Below are positions 7,886 to 15,148 of a stretch of DNA of 45,385 nt, piece after piece. The notes under the pieces are model-generated. The model saw nothing but the letters and a program-made list of their open reading frames with translations. It was not told the origin of the DNA and searched no databases. The position numbers were made by a program, and so were the translations under genes. The stretch spans positions 1-45,385 of the forward strand of contig JAECRT010000023.1 of NCBI GenBank assembly GCA_016000085.1, read 5' to 3'. How positions within the stretch are numbered: position 1 is the stretch's first letter; each line of letters starts with the position of its first letter. This DNA comes from Sphingomonadaceae bacterium. Its GTDB lineage: Bacteria > Pseudomonadota > Alphaproteobacteria > Sphingomonadales > Sphingomonadaceae.

Positions 7886-8626
7886 ATGAACATAGCAGGC
7901 AACACCATCCTCATCACCGGCGGCGGATCGGGCATCGGCGCGGCGCTGGCGCATGAATTTCATGTCGCGGGCCATCAGGTCATCATCGCCGGGCGGCGGC
8001 AGGCGGCGCTGGATGCGATCGTGGCGGATCATCCGGGCATGGCGGCGATGACGATCGACATGGAAGATCCCGCCGCGATGGCCGCCTTTGCCGCGCGGCT
8101 GGTGGCGGACTTTCCCGCGCTCGACACAGTGCTGCTCAACGCCGGGATCATGGTGGCGGAGGACCGGATCGACCTGGCCATCGCCGAAGCGACGGTAGCG
8201 ACCAACCTGCTGGGACCGATCCGCCTGACCCATGCGCTGTTGCCGCATCTGCTGACGCGCCCGGCGGCGACGCTGCTGACGGTATCGTCCGGGCTGGCGT
8301 TCGTGCCGCTGGTCGCGACGCCGACCTATAGCGCGACCAAGGCGGCGATCCATGGATGGTCGATGGCGATGCGCGAACAATTGCGCGATACGCCGGTCGA
8401 CTTGGTGGAAATCGTGCCGCCCGGCGTGCAGACCGACCTGATGCCCGGCCATGCGGACAATGACCAGATGATGCCGCTGGCCGACTTCATAGCCGAAACC
8501 ATGGCGCTGCTGCGGCAGCAGCCGACCCCGGCGGAAATCTGTGTCGAGCGGGTGAAATTCCTGCGCGAAGCCGACCGGCGCGGTGAGTTCGACGCCGTGT
8601 TCGCGATGCTCAACGGCCAGCACTGA
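7886..8626 (+). CDS. DltE-like short-chain dehydrogenase/reductase
   Basis: A 246-residue classical SDR. The dinucleotide-binding TGGGSGIG motif is at residues 11-18 and is followed by an Arg-rich stretch (AGRRQ) that suggests NADP(H). VLLNAGIM marks the NAG strand, Ser appears in LLTVSSGLAF, and the catalytic Tyr and Lys are in YSATKAA. DltE-type SDRs are recognised by the C-terminal IVPPGVQTDLM segment. The substrate is unknown, probably a small carbonyl compound. The ATG at 7886 follows AAAGGA; the frame is open further upstream but the family starts here. Confidence 0.88.
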   Translation: MNIAGNTILITGGGSGIGAALAHEFHVAGHQVIIAGRRQAALDAIVADHPGMAAMTIDMEDPAAMAAFAARLVADFPALDTVLLNAGIMVAEDRIDLAIAEATVATNLLGPIRLTHALLPHLLTRPAATLLTVSSGLAFVPLVATPTYSATKAAIHGWSMAMREQLRDTPVDLVEIVPPGVQTDLMPGHADNDQMMPLADFIAETMALLRQQPTPAEICVERVKFLREADRRGEFDAVFAMLNGQH

Positions 8627-8643
8627 GGGTTGCCGGGGAGGGC

Positions 8644-8739
8644 GGACTGGCCTAAAGGCAGGCGAAGCGAGGCCACGTCCTCCCCCGATATGGTCGGGCA
8701 TAAGTCCGGGACGGCCCGGCTCTCTGAAACAGGAGAGCC
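8644..8739 (+). ncRNA. Structured 5' leader of sugE/gdx, possible guanidine-type riboswitch
   Basis: The 116 bases between the SDR stop and the exporter ATG fold into successive helices. They are GGAC-TGGCC (8644-8652) with GGCCA-C-GTCC (8671-8680), CCCGA (8684-8688) with TCGGG (8694-8698), CCGGG (8706-8710) with CCCGG (8715-8719) closed by an ACGG tetraloop, and GGCTCTC (8718-8724) with GAGAGCC (8733-8739). The last helix buries the ribosome site AGGAGAG and shares two bases with the third, so the two compete. ACGR-loop hairpins are the ligand element of guanidine-II (mini-ykkC) riboswitches, which often precede SMR guanidinium exporters, but that class has two such loops and only one is seen. 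Call by inference. Confidence 0.4.
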
Positions 8740-8742
8740 ATC

Positions 8743-9063
8743 ATGGCCTGGATTGCTTTGTTTTTTGCCGGTCTGCTCGAAATCGTCTGGGCCTTTGCGA
8801 TGAAGCAGTCGCACGGGTTCACGCGGCTGGTGCCCAGCCTCATCACGCTGGTCGCCATGGCCGCGAGTTTCGCGCTGCTGTCGATGGCGATGCGCAGCCT
8901 GCCGCTGGGCACCGCCTATACGATCTGGACCGGGATCGGCGCGCTGGGCGCCTTTGCGGTCGGCATCGCCTTTCTGGGGGAGGCGGCCAGTCCCGCCCGG
9001 TTGCTGGCGGCGGGGCTGATCCTGTCCGGCCTTATCCTGATGAAGCTGTCGACCCAGGGCTGA
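8743..9063 (+). CDS. sugE: SMR-family guanidinium/quaternary ammonium exporter (Gdx/SugE)
   Basis: A 106-residue protein with four membrane helices. It is of the SugE (Gdx) branch: [21 protein letters not shown] with the essential Glu14 in the first helix, [32 protein letters not shown] and the ending MKLSTQG are all SugE-like. Gdx proteins exchange guanidinium for protons as antiparallel dimers, and some also carry short quaternary ammonium compounds. Translation may be controlled by the folded leader just upstream. The last 32 bases overlap the 3' end of the convergent HxlR-SCP2 gene. Confidence 0.93.
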   Translation: MAWIALFFAGLLEIVWAFAMKQSHGFTRLVPSLITLVAMAASFALLSMAMRSLPLGTAYTIWTGIGALGAFAVGIAFLGEAASPARLLAAGLILSGLILMKLSTQG

Positions 9064-9727
9064 CCGTCGAAGGCGCCTTTGGGGGCAGGGGAAACAGCGT
9101 CAGGAAGCGGTCGAGCAATGCGCGGTCGCCTTCGACGCTGAGCGCGCCGGCCATATCCTCCAGGCGCTGTCCGCCATAAAGCATGGCGACAAAGGCGTTC
9201 TGGTCGCCGGTGACGATCACGTCGCCGGTCGCATCGCCCCGGTCGATGGTGAAATCCCCGTCGCGCAGCACCGCGCGAAATTCCTCTTCGCCAAAGCGCA
9301 GGCCGATGGTCGCATCCATGTCGCCGATGGCGGCGCGGTTGATCATCGTGCGCATCGACAGGACGACCGACACCTGGCTCATTGGCTTGCCCGGCTCCAT
9401 CGTGGGCGACCGGCAGGCCCAGCGGCCCAGCACCTGAAACAGGATTTCCGACTCGCGGCCCCAGTCGGTCAGCTCGTAAATCTGGCTGGCGGCGGGCGGG
9501 GGCAGGCGGCGGCGGACGAGCACGCTGGCCGCCTCCAGCTCCTCCAGCCGCTGCGTCAGCACATTGGCGCTGATTCCGGGCAGGCTGGCGCGCAGGTCGG
9601 TGAAACGCTTGGGACCGAGCATCAGTTCGCGCATAATCGGCATCGCCCAGCGATCGCCGATAAGGTCCAGCGCATGGGCGACGGCGCAGCCATCCTGATA
9701 GGCGCGTTTCCGGTTTGGTCGGTTCAT
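9032..9727 (-). CDS. HxlR regulator fused to a SCP2-like ligand domain
   Basis: A 231-residue protein with two parts. Residues 1-110 are an HxlR winged helix ([57 protein letters not shown]). Residues 125-215 resemble the SCP2/sterol-carrier type domain found on some HxlR proteins ([39 protein letters not shown]), which is thought to bind a hydrophobic ligand. It is divergent from the VOC operon, and a perfect palindrome lies immediately upstream of its start, so it most likely represses itself and the operon until a ligand binds. The C-terminal tail is Ser/Pro-rich and overlaps sugE by 32 bases. Confidence 0.85.
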   Translation of the reverse strand: MNRPNRKRAYQDGCAVAHALDLIGDRWAMPIMRELMLGPKRFTDLRASLPGISANVLTQRLEELEAASVLVRRRLPPPAASQIYELTDWGRESEILFQVLGRWACRSPTMEPGKPMSQVSVVLSMRTMINRAAIGDMDATIGLRFGEEEFRAVLRDGDFTIDRGDATGDVIVTGDQNAFVAMLYGGQRLEDMAGALSVEGDRALLDRFLTLFPLPPKAPSTVSPGSTASSG

Positions 9728-9742
9728 GGTTATCTTTTCTAA

Positions 9743-9759
9743 CTTATGTGTTGCATAAG
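9743..9759. promoter_or_regulatory. Palindromic operator between HxlR-SCP2 and VOC operon
   Basis: CTTATG (9743-9748), five bases, CATAAG (9754-9759) is a perfect 6+6 palindrome. It sits inside a wider imperfect one, TTATCTT (9730-9736) against AAGATAA (9757-9763). It starts 16 bases upstream of the regulator ATG and about 90 bases before the operon's first gene. The position and AT-richness in a high-GC genome support an operator for the HxlR-SCP2 protein. Confidence 0.6.
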
Positions 9760-9845
9760 ATAAGTGATCGGTGCAAAAAGTTCAAGTCGGTGAGTCGCCT
9801 TGTCGGTGCATGTCGACGCGAACCCATATTTCCAGGAGATGTGTG

Positions 9846-10292
9846 ATGGCGAACCAACCCGCTCCCAAGATGATTTTCGTCAATCTGCCGGTCACGGACC
9901 TGCCCGCCTCGATCGCCTTTTACGAAGCGGTCGGCGCGGTGCGGAATGATGATTTTGCCGACGACAGCGCGCAGATGATCAGCTTTTCCGACACGATCCA
10001 CGCGATGCTGCTGACCCATGAGCGGTTCAGCGGCTTTACCCCGCGCAAGATCCCCAACGCGCATGAAACGGCGCAGATGGGGCTGGCGGTGACGGAGGTG
10101 AGCCGGGAGGCGGTGGACGATATCGTCAGCCGTGGGCTGGCTGCGGGCGGCACCGAACCCAATCCGGTTCAGGATCATGGCTTCATGTACAGCCGCGGCT
10201 TTGCCGATCTGGATGGCCATATCTGGGATTTCGTTTGGATGGATGTGGAAGCAGCGCTGGCCGCCAATAAGGGCGAGCCGGCTGCCGTCTGA
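9846..10292 (+). CDS. VOC/glyoxalase-fold protein
   Basis: A 148-residue single-unit glyoxalase/bleomycin-resistance (VOC) protein of the 'extradiol dioxygenase-like' YaeR/PA-type group. MIFVNLPVTDLPASIAFYEAVG is the first beta-alpha-beta unit, AMLLTHERF follows, and FADLDGHIWDFVWMD is the C-terminal strand pair with the usual Glu replaced by Asp. It may bind a metal or only a ligand. AGGAG lies eight bases before the ATG at 9846. First gene of a tight five-gene operon whose members all have small-molecule folds. Confidence 0.85.
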   Translation: MANQPAPKMIFVNLPVTDLPASIAFYEAVGAVRNDDFADDSAQMISFSDTIHAMLLTHERFSGFTPRKIPNAHETAQMGLAVTEVSREAVDDIVSRGLAAGGTEPNPVQDHGFMYSRGFADLDGHIWDFVWMDVEAALAANKGEPAAV

Positions 10293-10313
10293 ATAGCATG
10301 AAGGAGAGAGACG

Positions 10314-10676
10314 ATGGCCTATATGGATGGTTTCGTGATCCCGGTGCCCAAGGGCAACAAGGAACGATATAAGGAGGTTGCGGCCTATGCCGCGCCGATC
10401 TTCATCGAACATGGCGCGCTGCGCGTGGTGGAATGTTGGGGCAACGACATCAAGCCCGGCAAGACGAATGACTTCCGCACCGCCGTGATTGCGGAGGATG
10501 AGGAGGAGGTCGTCTTTTCCTGGGTCGAATGGCCGGACAAGGCCACCCGCGACGCTGGCGCGGAAAAGGTGATGCAGGACGAGCGCATGCAGCCCAAGGA
10601 GGGCGAGGACATGCCCTTTGCCGGCGCGCGCCTGATCTATGGCGGGTTTGAAGTGCTGCTCGACGCGAAAGCCTGA
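10314..10676 (+). CDS. DUF1428 (YbaA-like) protein
   Basis: A 120-residue dimeric alpha-beta barrel type protein of the DUF1428 family. It begins MAYMDGFVIPVPKGNKERY and contains EHGALRVVECWGNDI, VVFSWVEWPDKATRD, MPFAGARLIYGGFEVL, all diagnostic of the family. E. coli YbaA belongs here and its function is unknown; the fold is the one used by antibiotic monooxygenases, so a small-molecule role is plausible but unproven. A strong GGAG site precedes the ATG, and the gene is 21 bases after the VOC gene. Confidence 0.9.
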   Translation: MAYMDGFVIPVPKGNKERYKEVAAYAAPIFIEHGALRVVECWGNDIKPGKTNDFRTAVIAEDEEEVVFSWVEWPDKATRDAGAEKVMQDERMQPKEGEDMPFAGARLIYGGFEVLLDAKA

Positions 10677-10699
10677 CACGCATTGATGCAAGGAGACGG

Positions 10700-11512
10700 A
10701 TGATGACCGATCTGACCGGCCAATTCTTCTGGTATGAACTGATGACCAGCGATCCCAAGGCGGCGCTGGCCTTTTATGGCGATGTGGTGGGATGGACATC
10801 TCAGCCATTTGGCGGCGAACGGACCGATGACCCCTATAATGTCGTGTCCGGCAGCGCCGGGCCGCTGGGCGGCGTGATGGCGATCCCCGCCGAAGCGAAG
10901 GATTGCGGCATGACGCCGTGGTGGGGCGGCTATATCGGGTCGGCTGACGTCGATGCGGACGCCGCAAGGCTCAGCGCAGCGGGCGGCAGTGTGAAGCGCC
11001 CGCCGGAAGATATTCCTGGCGTTGGTCGCTTTGCGGTCATGGCCGATCCGGGCGGGGCGGTCTTCATGCTGCTCAAGGGCAGCAGCCCCGAGGGCATGGA
11101 TGCGCCCACGGGCATGCCAATGGGCCATGTCAGCTGGCACGAGTTGTATAGCGGCGATTTCGACAAGGATCTGGCCTTCTACACCGGGCAGTTCGGCTGG
11201 GCGAAGGGCGACGCCATGGATATGGGCGACATGGGCAGCTACCAGCTCGTTTCCCAGACCGGCGCCACCGATTTTCAGGGGATGACGGGCGGCGTCATGG
11301 CGGTCCCGAAGGAAATGCCGGGGCCGGTCTGGCTGTTCTATTTCACGGTGGGCGACATCGACGCGGCGGTGGATCGGGTGAAGGCGGCGGGCGGCACGGT
11401 GCTCAACGGCCCGATGGAAGTGCCCGGTGGCGCGTGGATCATCCAGGCGACCGATCCGCAGGGCGCGATGTTCGCGCTGGTGGGTATGCGCACTGTTGCG
11501 GGAGAGTTTTGA
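10700..11512 (+). CDS. Two-domain VOC family protein
   Basis: A 270-residue protein made of two VOC units (about residues 5-125 and 135-265). Each begins with a strand-helix unit (GQFFWYELMTSDPKAALAFY and GHVSWHELYSGDFDKDLAFY) and ends with a strand containing a glycine-rich turn (ADPGGAVFMLL and TDPQGAMFALV). This is the 'CFP-30B-like' or hydroxylase-type VOC group common in actinobacteria and sphingomonads. In metal-dependent VOC proteins the ends carry Glu; here they are Met/Phe-rich, so it may be a binding protein. The stop overlaps the next ATG by one base (TGATG), indicating translational coupling. Confidence 0.87.
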   Translation: MMTDLTGQFFWYELMTSDPKAALAFYGDVVGWTSQPFGGERTDDPYNVVSGSAGPLGGVMAIPAEAKDCGMTPWWGGYIGSADVDADAARLSAAGGSVKRPPEDIPGVGRFAVMADPGGAVFMLLKGSSPEGMDAPTGMPMGHVSWHELYSGDFDKDLAFYTGQFGWAKGDAMDMGDMGSYQLVSQTGATDFQGMTGGVMAVPKEMPGPVWLFYFTVGDIDAAVDRVKAAGGTVLNGPMEVPGGAWIIQATDPQGAMFALVGMRTVAGEF

Positions 11513-12003
11513 TGACCACCACCTCTCCCTGCCTGTGGTTCGACGGACAGGCCGAGCAAGCGGCGCGTTTCTATGTCTCCGTCTTTGGCGGGTCGGTCGA
11601 CCATATAAGCTATTATCCCGACGACAATCCCACGCCCTCGCCGGGGGCGGGCGGCAGCGTGCTGCTCGTCCAATTCACCCTGCTCGGCCAAAGCTATCAG
11701 GGGTTGAACGGTGGTCCCGACTTTCCCTTTACCGAAGCAGTCTCGCTGTCGGTGGCGTGCAAGGATCAGGCGGAACTGGATCGCTATTATGACGCGCTGA
11801 CCGCCGATGGCGGATCGCCCGCGCCGTGCGGCTGGTTGAAGGACAAATATGGCCTGTCCTGGCAACTCGTCACGCAAGCGATCCTGAACAATTATCAGAG
11901 CGACGACAAGGCGGGGATCGCGCGCATGATGCAGGTGATGATGACGATGCAGAAACTGGACACCGCCGCGATGCAGGCGGCTTTTGACGGAGAAGGGGCA
12001 TGA
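11512..12003 (+). CDS. PhnB-like VOC protein (3-dmu-9_3-mt type)
   Basis: A 163-residue PhnB-type protein. It begins MTTTSPCLWFDGQAEQAARF and shows FYVSVFGGSVDHI, GQSYQGLNGGPDFPFTEAVSL, SVACKDQAELDRYYDAL, CGWLKDKYGLSWQLV, a pattern found in almost every family member. The family is named after a methyltransferase domain but is a glyoxalase-like fold with unknown reaction. The long C-terminal helix region (RMMQVMMTMQKLD) is typical. It is coupled at both ends: one-base overlap upstream and a four-base overlap (ATGA) with the SRPBCC gene. The frame is open upstream, but the ATG at 11512 fits the family. Confidence 0.9.
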   Translation: MTTTSPCLWFDGQAEQAARFYVSVFGGSVDHISYYPDDNPTPSPGAGGSVLLVQFTLLGQSYQGLNGGPDFPFTEAVSLSVACKDQAELDRYYDALTADGGSPAPCGWLKDKYGLSWQLVTQAILNNYQSDDKAGIARMMQVMMTMQKLDTAAMQAAFDGEGA

Positions 12004-12461
12004 GCAGCGAACATGAATTGTCGGTGACCTGTCATATCGCCGCGCCGCGCGAGCGGGTATGGAAGATGTGGGTCGACCGCAAGGAAGACTGGTTCTGTCC
12101 CAAGCCATGGCGGGCCGAGGTGATCGAAGAGGATTTGCGACCGGGCGGCCGCAGCGCGGTGCGCATGTTCGGTCCCGATGGCGAGGATACCGGCCCGATG
12201 GAAGGCGTGTTTCTGGAAGTCGTGCTCGGTGAAACCGTGGTGACGACCGACGCCTATGCGTCCGGCTGGGTTCCGCAAACCCCGTTCCTGACCGCGATCT
12301 GGCAATTTGTCGACGAAGGCGAAGGCACGCGCTTTACGGCCACTGCGCGCCACTGGGACGCGGAGGCCAAGGCAAAGCATGAGACGATGGGCTTCCATCC
12401 CGGCTGGGATCAGATGATGGCGCAATTGCAGGCGCTGTGCGAAGCGGCGACGGTCGAGTAG
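12000..12461 (+). CDS. SRPBCC/AHSA1-type START-fold protein
   Basis: A 153-residue protein of the activator-of-Hsp90 homologue 1-like (AHSA1) SRPBCC group. It begins with the strand LSVTCHIAAPRERVWKMWVD, followed by FCPKPWRAEVIEEDLRPGGRS, GVFLEVVLGETVVTTDAY, and ends in HETMGFHPGWDQMMAQLQALC, the usual helical end with a Gly-Trp. Such folds form a hydrophobic cavity for small ligands. These proteins often lie beside PhnB/VOC genes, as here. The last gene of the operon, followed by a strong terminator shared with the convergent aminotransferase. Confidence 0.9.
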   Translation: MSSEHELSVTCHIAAPRERVWKMWVDRKEDWFCPKPWRAEVIEEDLRPGGRSAVRMFGPDGEDTGPMEGVFLEVVLGETVVTTDAYASGWVPQTPFLTAIWQFVDEGEGTRFTATARHWDAEAKAKHETMGFHPGWDQMMAQLQALCEAATVE

Positions 12462-12484
12462 TTCGTCTGGCGCGGAAACGCCAA

Positions 12485-12512
12485 AAGGGCGCCCGGTTGT
12501 CCGGGCGCCCTT
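12485..12512. terminator. Bidirectional terminator
   Basis: AAGGGCGCCCGG (12485-12496) and CCGGGCGCCCTT (12501-12512) form a perfect 12-bp stem with the loop TTGT. It sits between the SRPBCC gene ending at 12461 and the convergent aminotransferase ending at 12540. A and T bases at the stem ends let it serve both strands. Confidence 0.85.
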
Positions 12513-12539
12513 CTCATTGGCGCAAGAAAGGGGGGAAAC

Positions 12540-13703
12540 CTACGCCTTGTAAACCTTGTCCACCGCCGCGCGGAAGGCGGCCATGTCCGACGTCGAACCG
12601 ACCGTCACGCGCGAGACATTGGGCCAGATTGCCCAGCTGCGGCCGATCTGCACCTTTTCCGCCAGTAGTGCGGCCTGCACATCCTTGGCGGGTTTCTTCC
12701 AGTTGACCATGAACATATTGGCCTGGCTGCCGGGCTGGACTTCGATGCCCTTCTTGGTGAGCCAGGCTATGGTTTCGTCACGATTGGCGACCATCTCCGC
12801 GCGGCGCGCCTTGATCAGCGCCGCTTCGGTATAGACCGCGTTGCCGCATGCCATCGCCGTGATCGACAGGCCACCGGCCGCCGGACCGAACAGCATGATG
12901 CGCTTCTGCACTTCGGGATCGGCGAAGGTGAGGCCAAGGCGCACGCCCGCCATGCCGAACAGTTTCGAGAAGGTGCGCATGACGATGATGTCCTTGCGCC
13001 CCGCCATCAGCGGCACGGCGCTGGGCGCTTCGGAAAAGTGCAGATAGGCTTCGTCGACCAGCAGCATCGCGTCGGCGGGTTTGTTGTCCAGCAGCCATTT
13101 GATGTCGGCGATCGACGTGACGGTGCCGGTCGGGTTGTTGGGCGAACAGATATAATAGAGGCCCGCATCGGGATTGGCGGCGAGCATCGCCTTGACGTCA
13201 TGGCCCTTGCCGATGGCCTGGGGCGCCTTGGCGATCGGCGCCTTGAGATAGTCGGCGGTGCGCCAGGCGGATTCGAACGTCGGGTCGGCGGTCACCAGCC
13301 CCTTGGTCGGCGAGCAATAGGCCGCCACGATGCTGACCAGCGGGCCGCCCGAACCGGGCCACAACATGATATTGGCTTCGGGAATACCCTCCACCTTCGC
13401 GACGGTGCTGGTCAGGTCGCCGCGATAATTGTCGGGATCATACCAGTTTCCGACGGACGCGGCGCTGGCGATTGCCGCCACGCCGGACGGGAAGGGGCCG
13501 GTCCAGCATTCGTTGGCGCCGATGCGGACGCCGCCCTTCATGCCGCGCGCGGCCTGTTGCTGCGCGAAGGCGGCGCTGTTGCCGAGCAGCGAGCTGGCGG
13601 CGACACCGGCGCCGACCAGGGCGGCGACTTCGCCCAACTGGCGGCGGGAATAGCCGCGTGCGATCAGGTCGTCCCTGGCATCTTTGTCGAGCATCTTGGT
13701 CAT
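12540..13703 (-). CDS. Tat-exported PLP aminotransferase (class I/II, HisC-like), copy 1
   Basis: A 387-residue fold-type I PLP enzyme. An N-terminal twin-arginine signal is visible: GYSRRQLGEVAALVGAGVAA, then a hydrophobic region ending AFA before QQQ (about residues 17-48). The core carries ANECWTGPFP, the SPNNPTGT Asn loop, VDEAYLHF with the PLP-nitrogen Asp, TFSKLFGMAG with the PLP Lys (about residue 246), and a C-terminal SRVTVGS Arg for the substrate carboxylate. The nearest general family is histidinol-phosphate aminotransferase-like, but an exported form must have another role. The gene is followed (downstream) by a terminator and preceded by its own paralogue at 13828. Confidence 0.88.
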   Translation of the reverse strand: MTKMLDKDARDDLIARGYSRRQLGEVAALVGAGVAASSLLGNSAAFAQQQAARGMKGGVRIGANECWTGPFPSGVAAIASAASVGNWYDPDNYRGDLTSTVAKVEGIPEANIMLWPGSGGPLVSIVAAYCSPTKGLVTADPTFESAWRTADYLKAPIAKAPQAIGKGHDVKAMLAANPDAGLYYICSPNNPTGTVTSIADIKWLLDNKPADAMLLVDEAYLHFSEAPSAVPLMAGRKDIIVMRTFSKLFGMAGVRLGLTFADPEVQKRIMLFGPAAGGLSITAMACGNAVYTEAALIKARRAEMVANRDETIAWLTKKGIEVQPGSQANMFMVNWKKPAKDVQAALLAEKVQIGRSWAIWPNVSRVTVGSTSDMAAFRAAVDKVYKA

Positions 13704-13827
13704 GTCGTTATGTCCCCTCGGTCCTCAAAGTCCGGCTGTTCATAGGGAGAAACGAAGCGGCGGCGCATTTCCACAATGCGCCGCCGCCAATTTTTGTAAC
13801 TTTATGTGGTGGAAAGTCGTTTTACGG

Positions 13828-14985
13828 TCAGGCTTTCCACACCTTGTCGATCGCAGCGTTGAAGGCGTCCATTTCCTCCGACGAACCGACCGACACGCGC
13901 GAAACATTGGGCCAGATCGGCCAGTTGCGCCCGATCTGTACCTTTTGTGCCAGCAGGGCGTCCGCCATCGACTTGGCGGGCTTGCCCCAATCGACCATGA
14001 ACATATTGGCCTGGCTGCCGGGGATGACCTTGATCCCCTTCTTCTTCAGGTGCGTGATCGCCTTTTCCCGGTTGGCGACCATTTCGGCGCGGCGCGCCTT
14101 GATGAGATCCGCCTGCGCGACCGAGGTCGTGCCGCACGCCACCGCCGTCATCGGCAACATGCCGGTCACCTGCCCGCCGTCGTAGCGCATCATCCGTTTC
14201 ATCAAGTCGGGCGCAGCGAAGGTGAGGCCCAGGCGCATACCGGCCATGCCGAACAGTTTCGAGAAAGTGCGCAGTACGACGACATCGTCGCGGGTTGCGG
14301 CGAGGCTGGCGGCGGTGCCCGTCTCGGTCCAGTGGATATAGGCTTCGTCCACCACCAGGATCGCGTCCTTGGGTTTGTTGTCGGCCAGCCACGCAATGTC
14401 GGCGATCGGCGTGATCGTGCCGGTGGGATTGTTGGGGGAGCAGATATAATAGAGACCCGCATGGGGATCGGCCGCCAGCATCGCCTTGACATCATGGGCG
14501 TAATCCTTGGTCAGCGGCACCTTCTTGACCGGCGCGCCCAGCCAGTCGCCCGTGCGCCAGATCGCTTCATAGGTCGGATTGGCGGTGACGATGCCGCGCG
14601 TGGGCGAGGCGAAGGCGACCGCGACGCGGCTCAGCGGATCGCTGGAACCGGGCCAGGCGACGATGCGGTCCGCCGGAATATTCTCGACCGCGGCCACGGC
14701 GGCGAACAGCTTGGCATGTTCATCATCGGGTTCGTAGCGATTGCCCTGGGTCACCAGCTGCATGGCGGCTTCGGCGGCGACCGGGAAAGGCCCGGTCCAG
14801 CATTCGTTGGCGCCGATGCGCACCGCGCCCTCGACCGCTTTGGCGGCCTGCTGCGCGCCCGCGCCGGTTATCCGGATCGCCGCTGCGCCCGCGCCCAGCA
14901 ACGCCGTCGCCTTTGCCAGTTGCCGCCGCGAATAGCCGCGATCGGTCAAGTCGCGTTCAAATGCCGTTTCACCCTGTTTCGCCAT
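13828..14985 (-). CDS. Tat-exported PLP aminotransferase, copy 2 (paralogue)
   Basis: A 385-residue paralogue of the preceding gene, sharing nearly all motifs: GYSRRQLAK Tat-like signal, VRIGANECWTGPFP, GLYYICSPNNPTGT, VDEAYIHWTE, TFSKLFGMAGMRLGLTFA, GSQANMFMVDWGKPAK. The PLP Lys, Asp and Asn and the C-terminal Arg are all kept, so both copies look catalytically intact. The ATG at 14985 follows GGGAGA and aligns with the start of copy 1; an ATG at 15021 is less likely. The hydrophobic part of the signal is weaker and is interrupted by an Arg. A gap of 124 bases without an obvious terminator separates the copies, so both may be transcribed together from copy 2's side. Confidence 0.86.
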   Translation of the reverse strand: MAKQGETAFERDLTDRGYSRRQLAKATALLGAGAAAIRITGAGAQQAAKAVEGAVRIGANECWTGPFPVAAEAAMQLVTQGNRYEPDDEHAKLFAAVAAVENIPADRIVAWPGSSDPLSRVAVAFASPTRGIVTANPTYEAIWRTGDWLGAPVKKVPLTKDYAHDVKAMLAADPHAGLYYICSPNNPTGTITPIADIAWLADNKPKDAILVVDEAYIHWTETGTAASLAATRDDVVVLRTFSKLFGMAGMRLGLTFAAPDLMKRMMRYDGGQVTGMLPMTAVACGTTSVAQADLIKARRAEMVANREKAITHLKKKGIKVIPGSQANMFMVDWGKPAKSMADALLAQKVQIGRNWPIWPNVSRVSVGSSEEMDAFNAAIDKVWKA

Positions 14986-15148
14986 GGTCCCAGTCTCCCT
15001 GCACGCGGCTGAAAAGCCCATTCGGCTATGTTAGACGATTGTACAGAATGTTTCCGCCATGCAAATGCCTCACTCGCAGGATGGGCCTTGCCGTTTTTCC
15101 GCATGAAACGCCTTGGAAAGCGGGCAGTCTATCTGTTAGCGCTGACAT

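Noticed and set aside
8627-8742. Guanidine-I (ykkC) or ZTP riboswitch
   Set aside because: Only loose similarity at the 3' end (GGGCATAAGTCCGGGA); the other conserved segments of these classes are absent.
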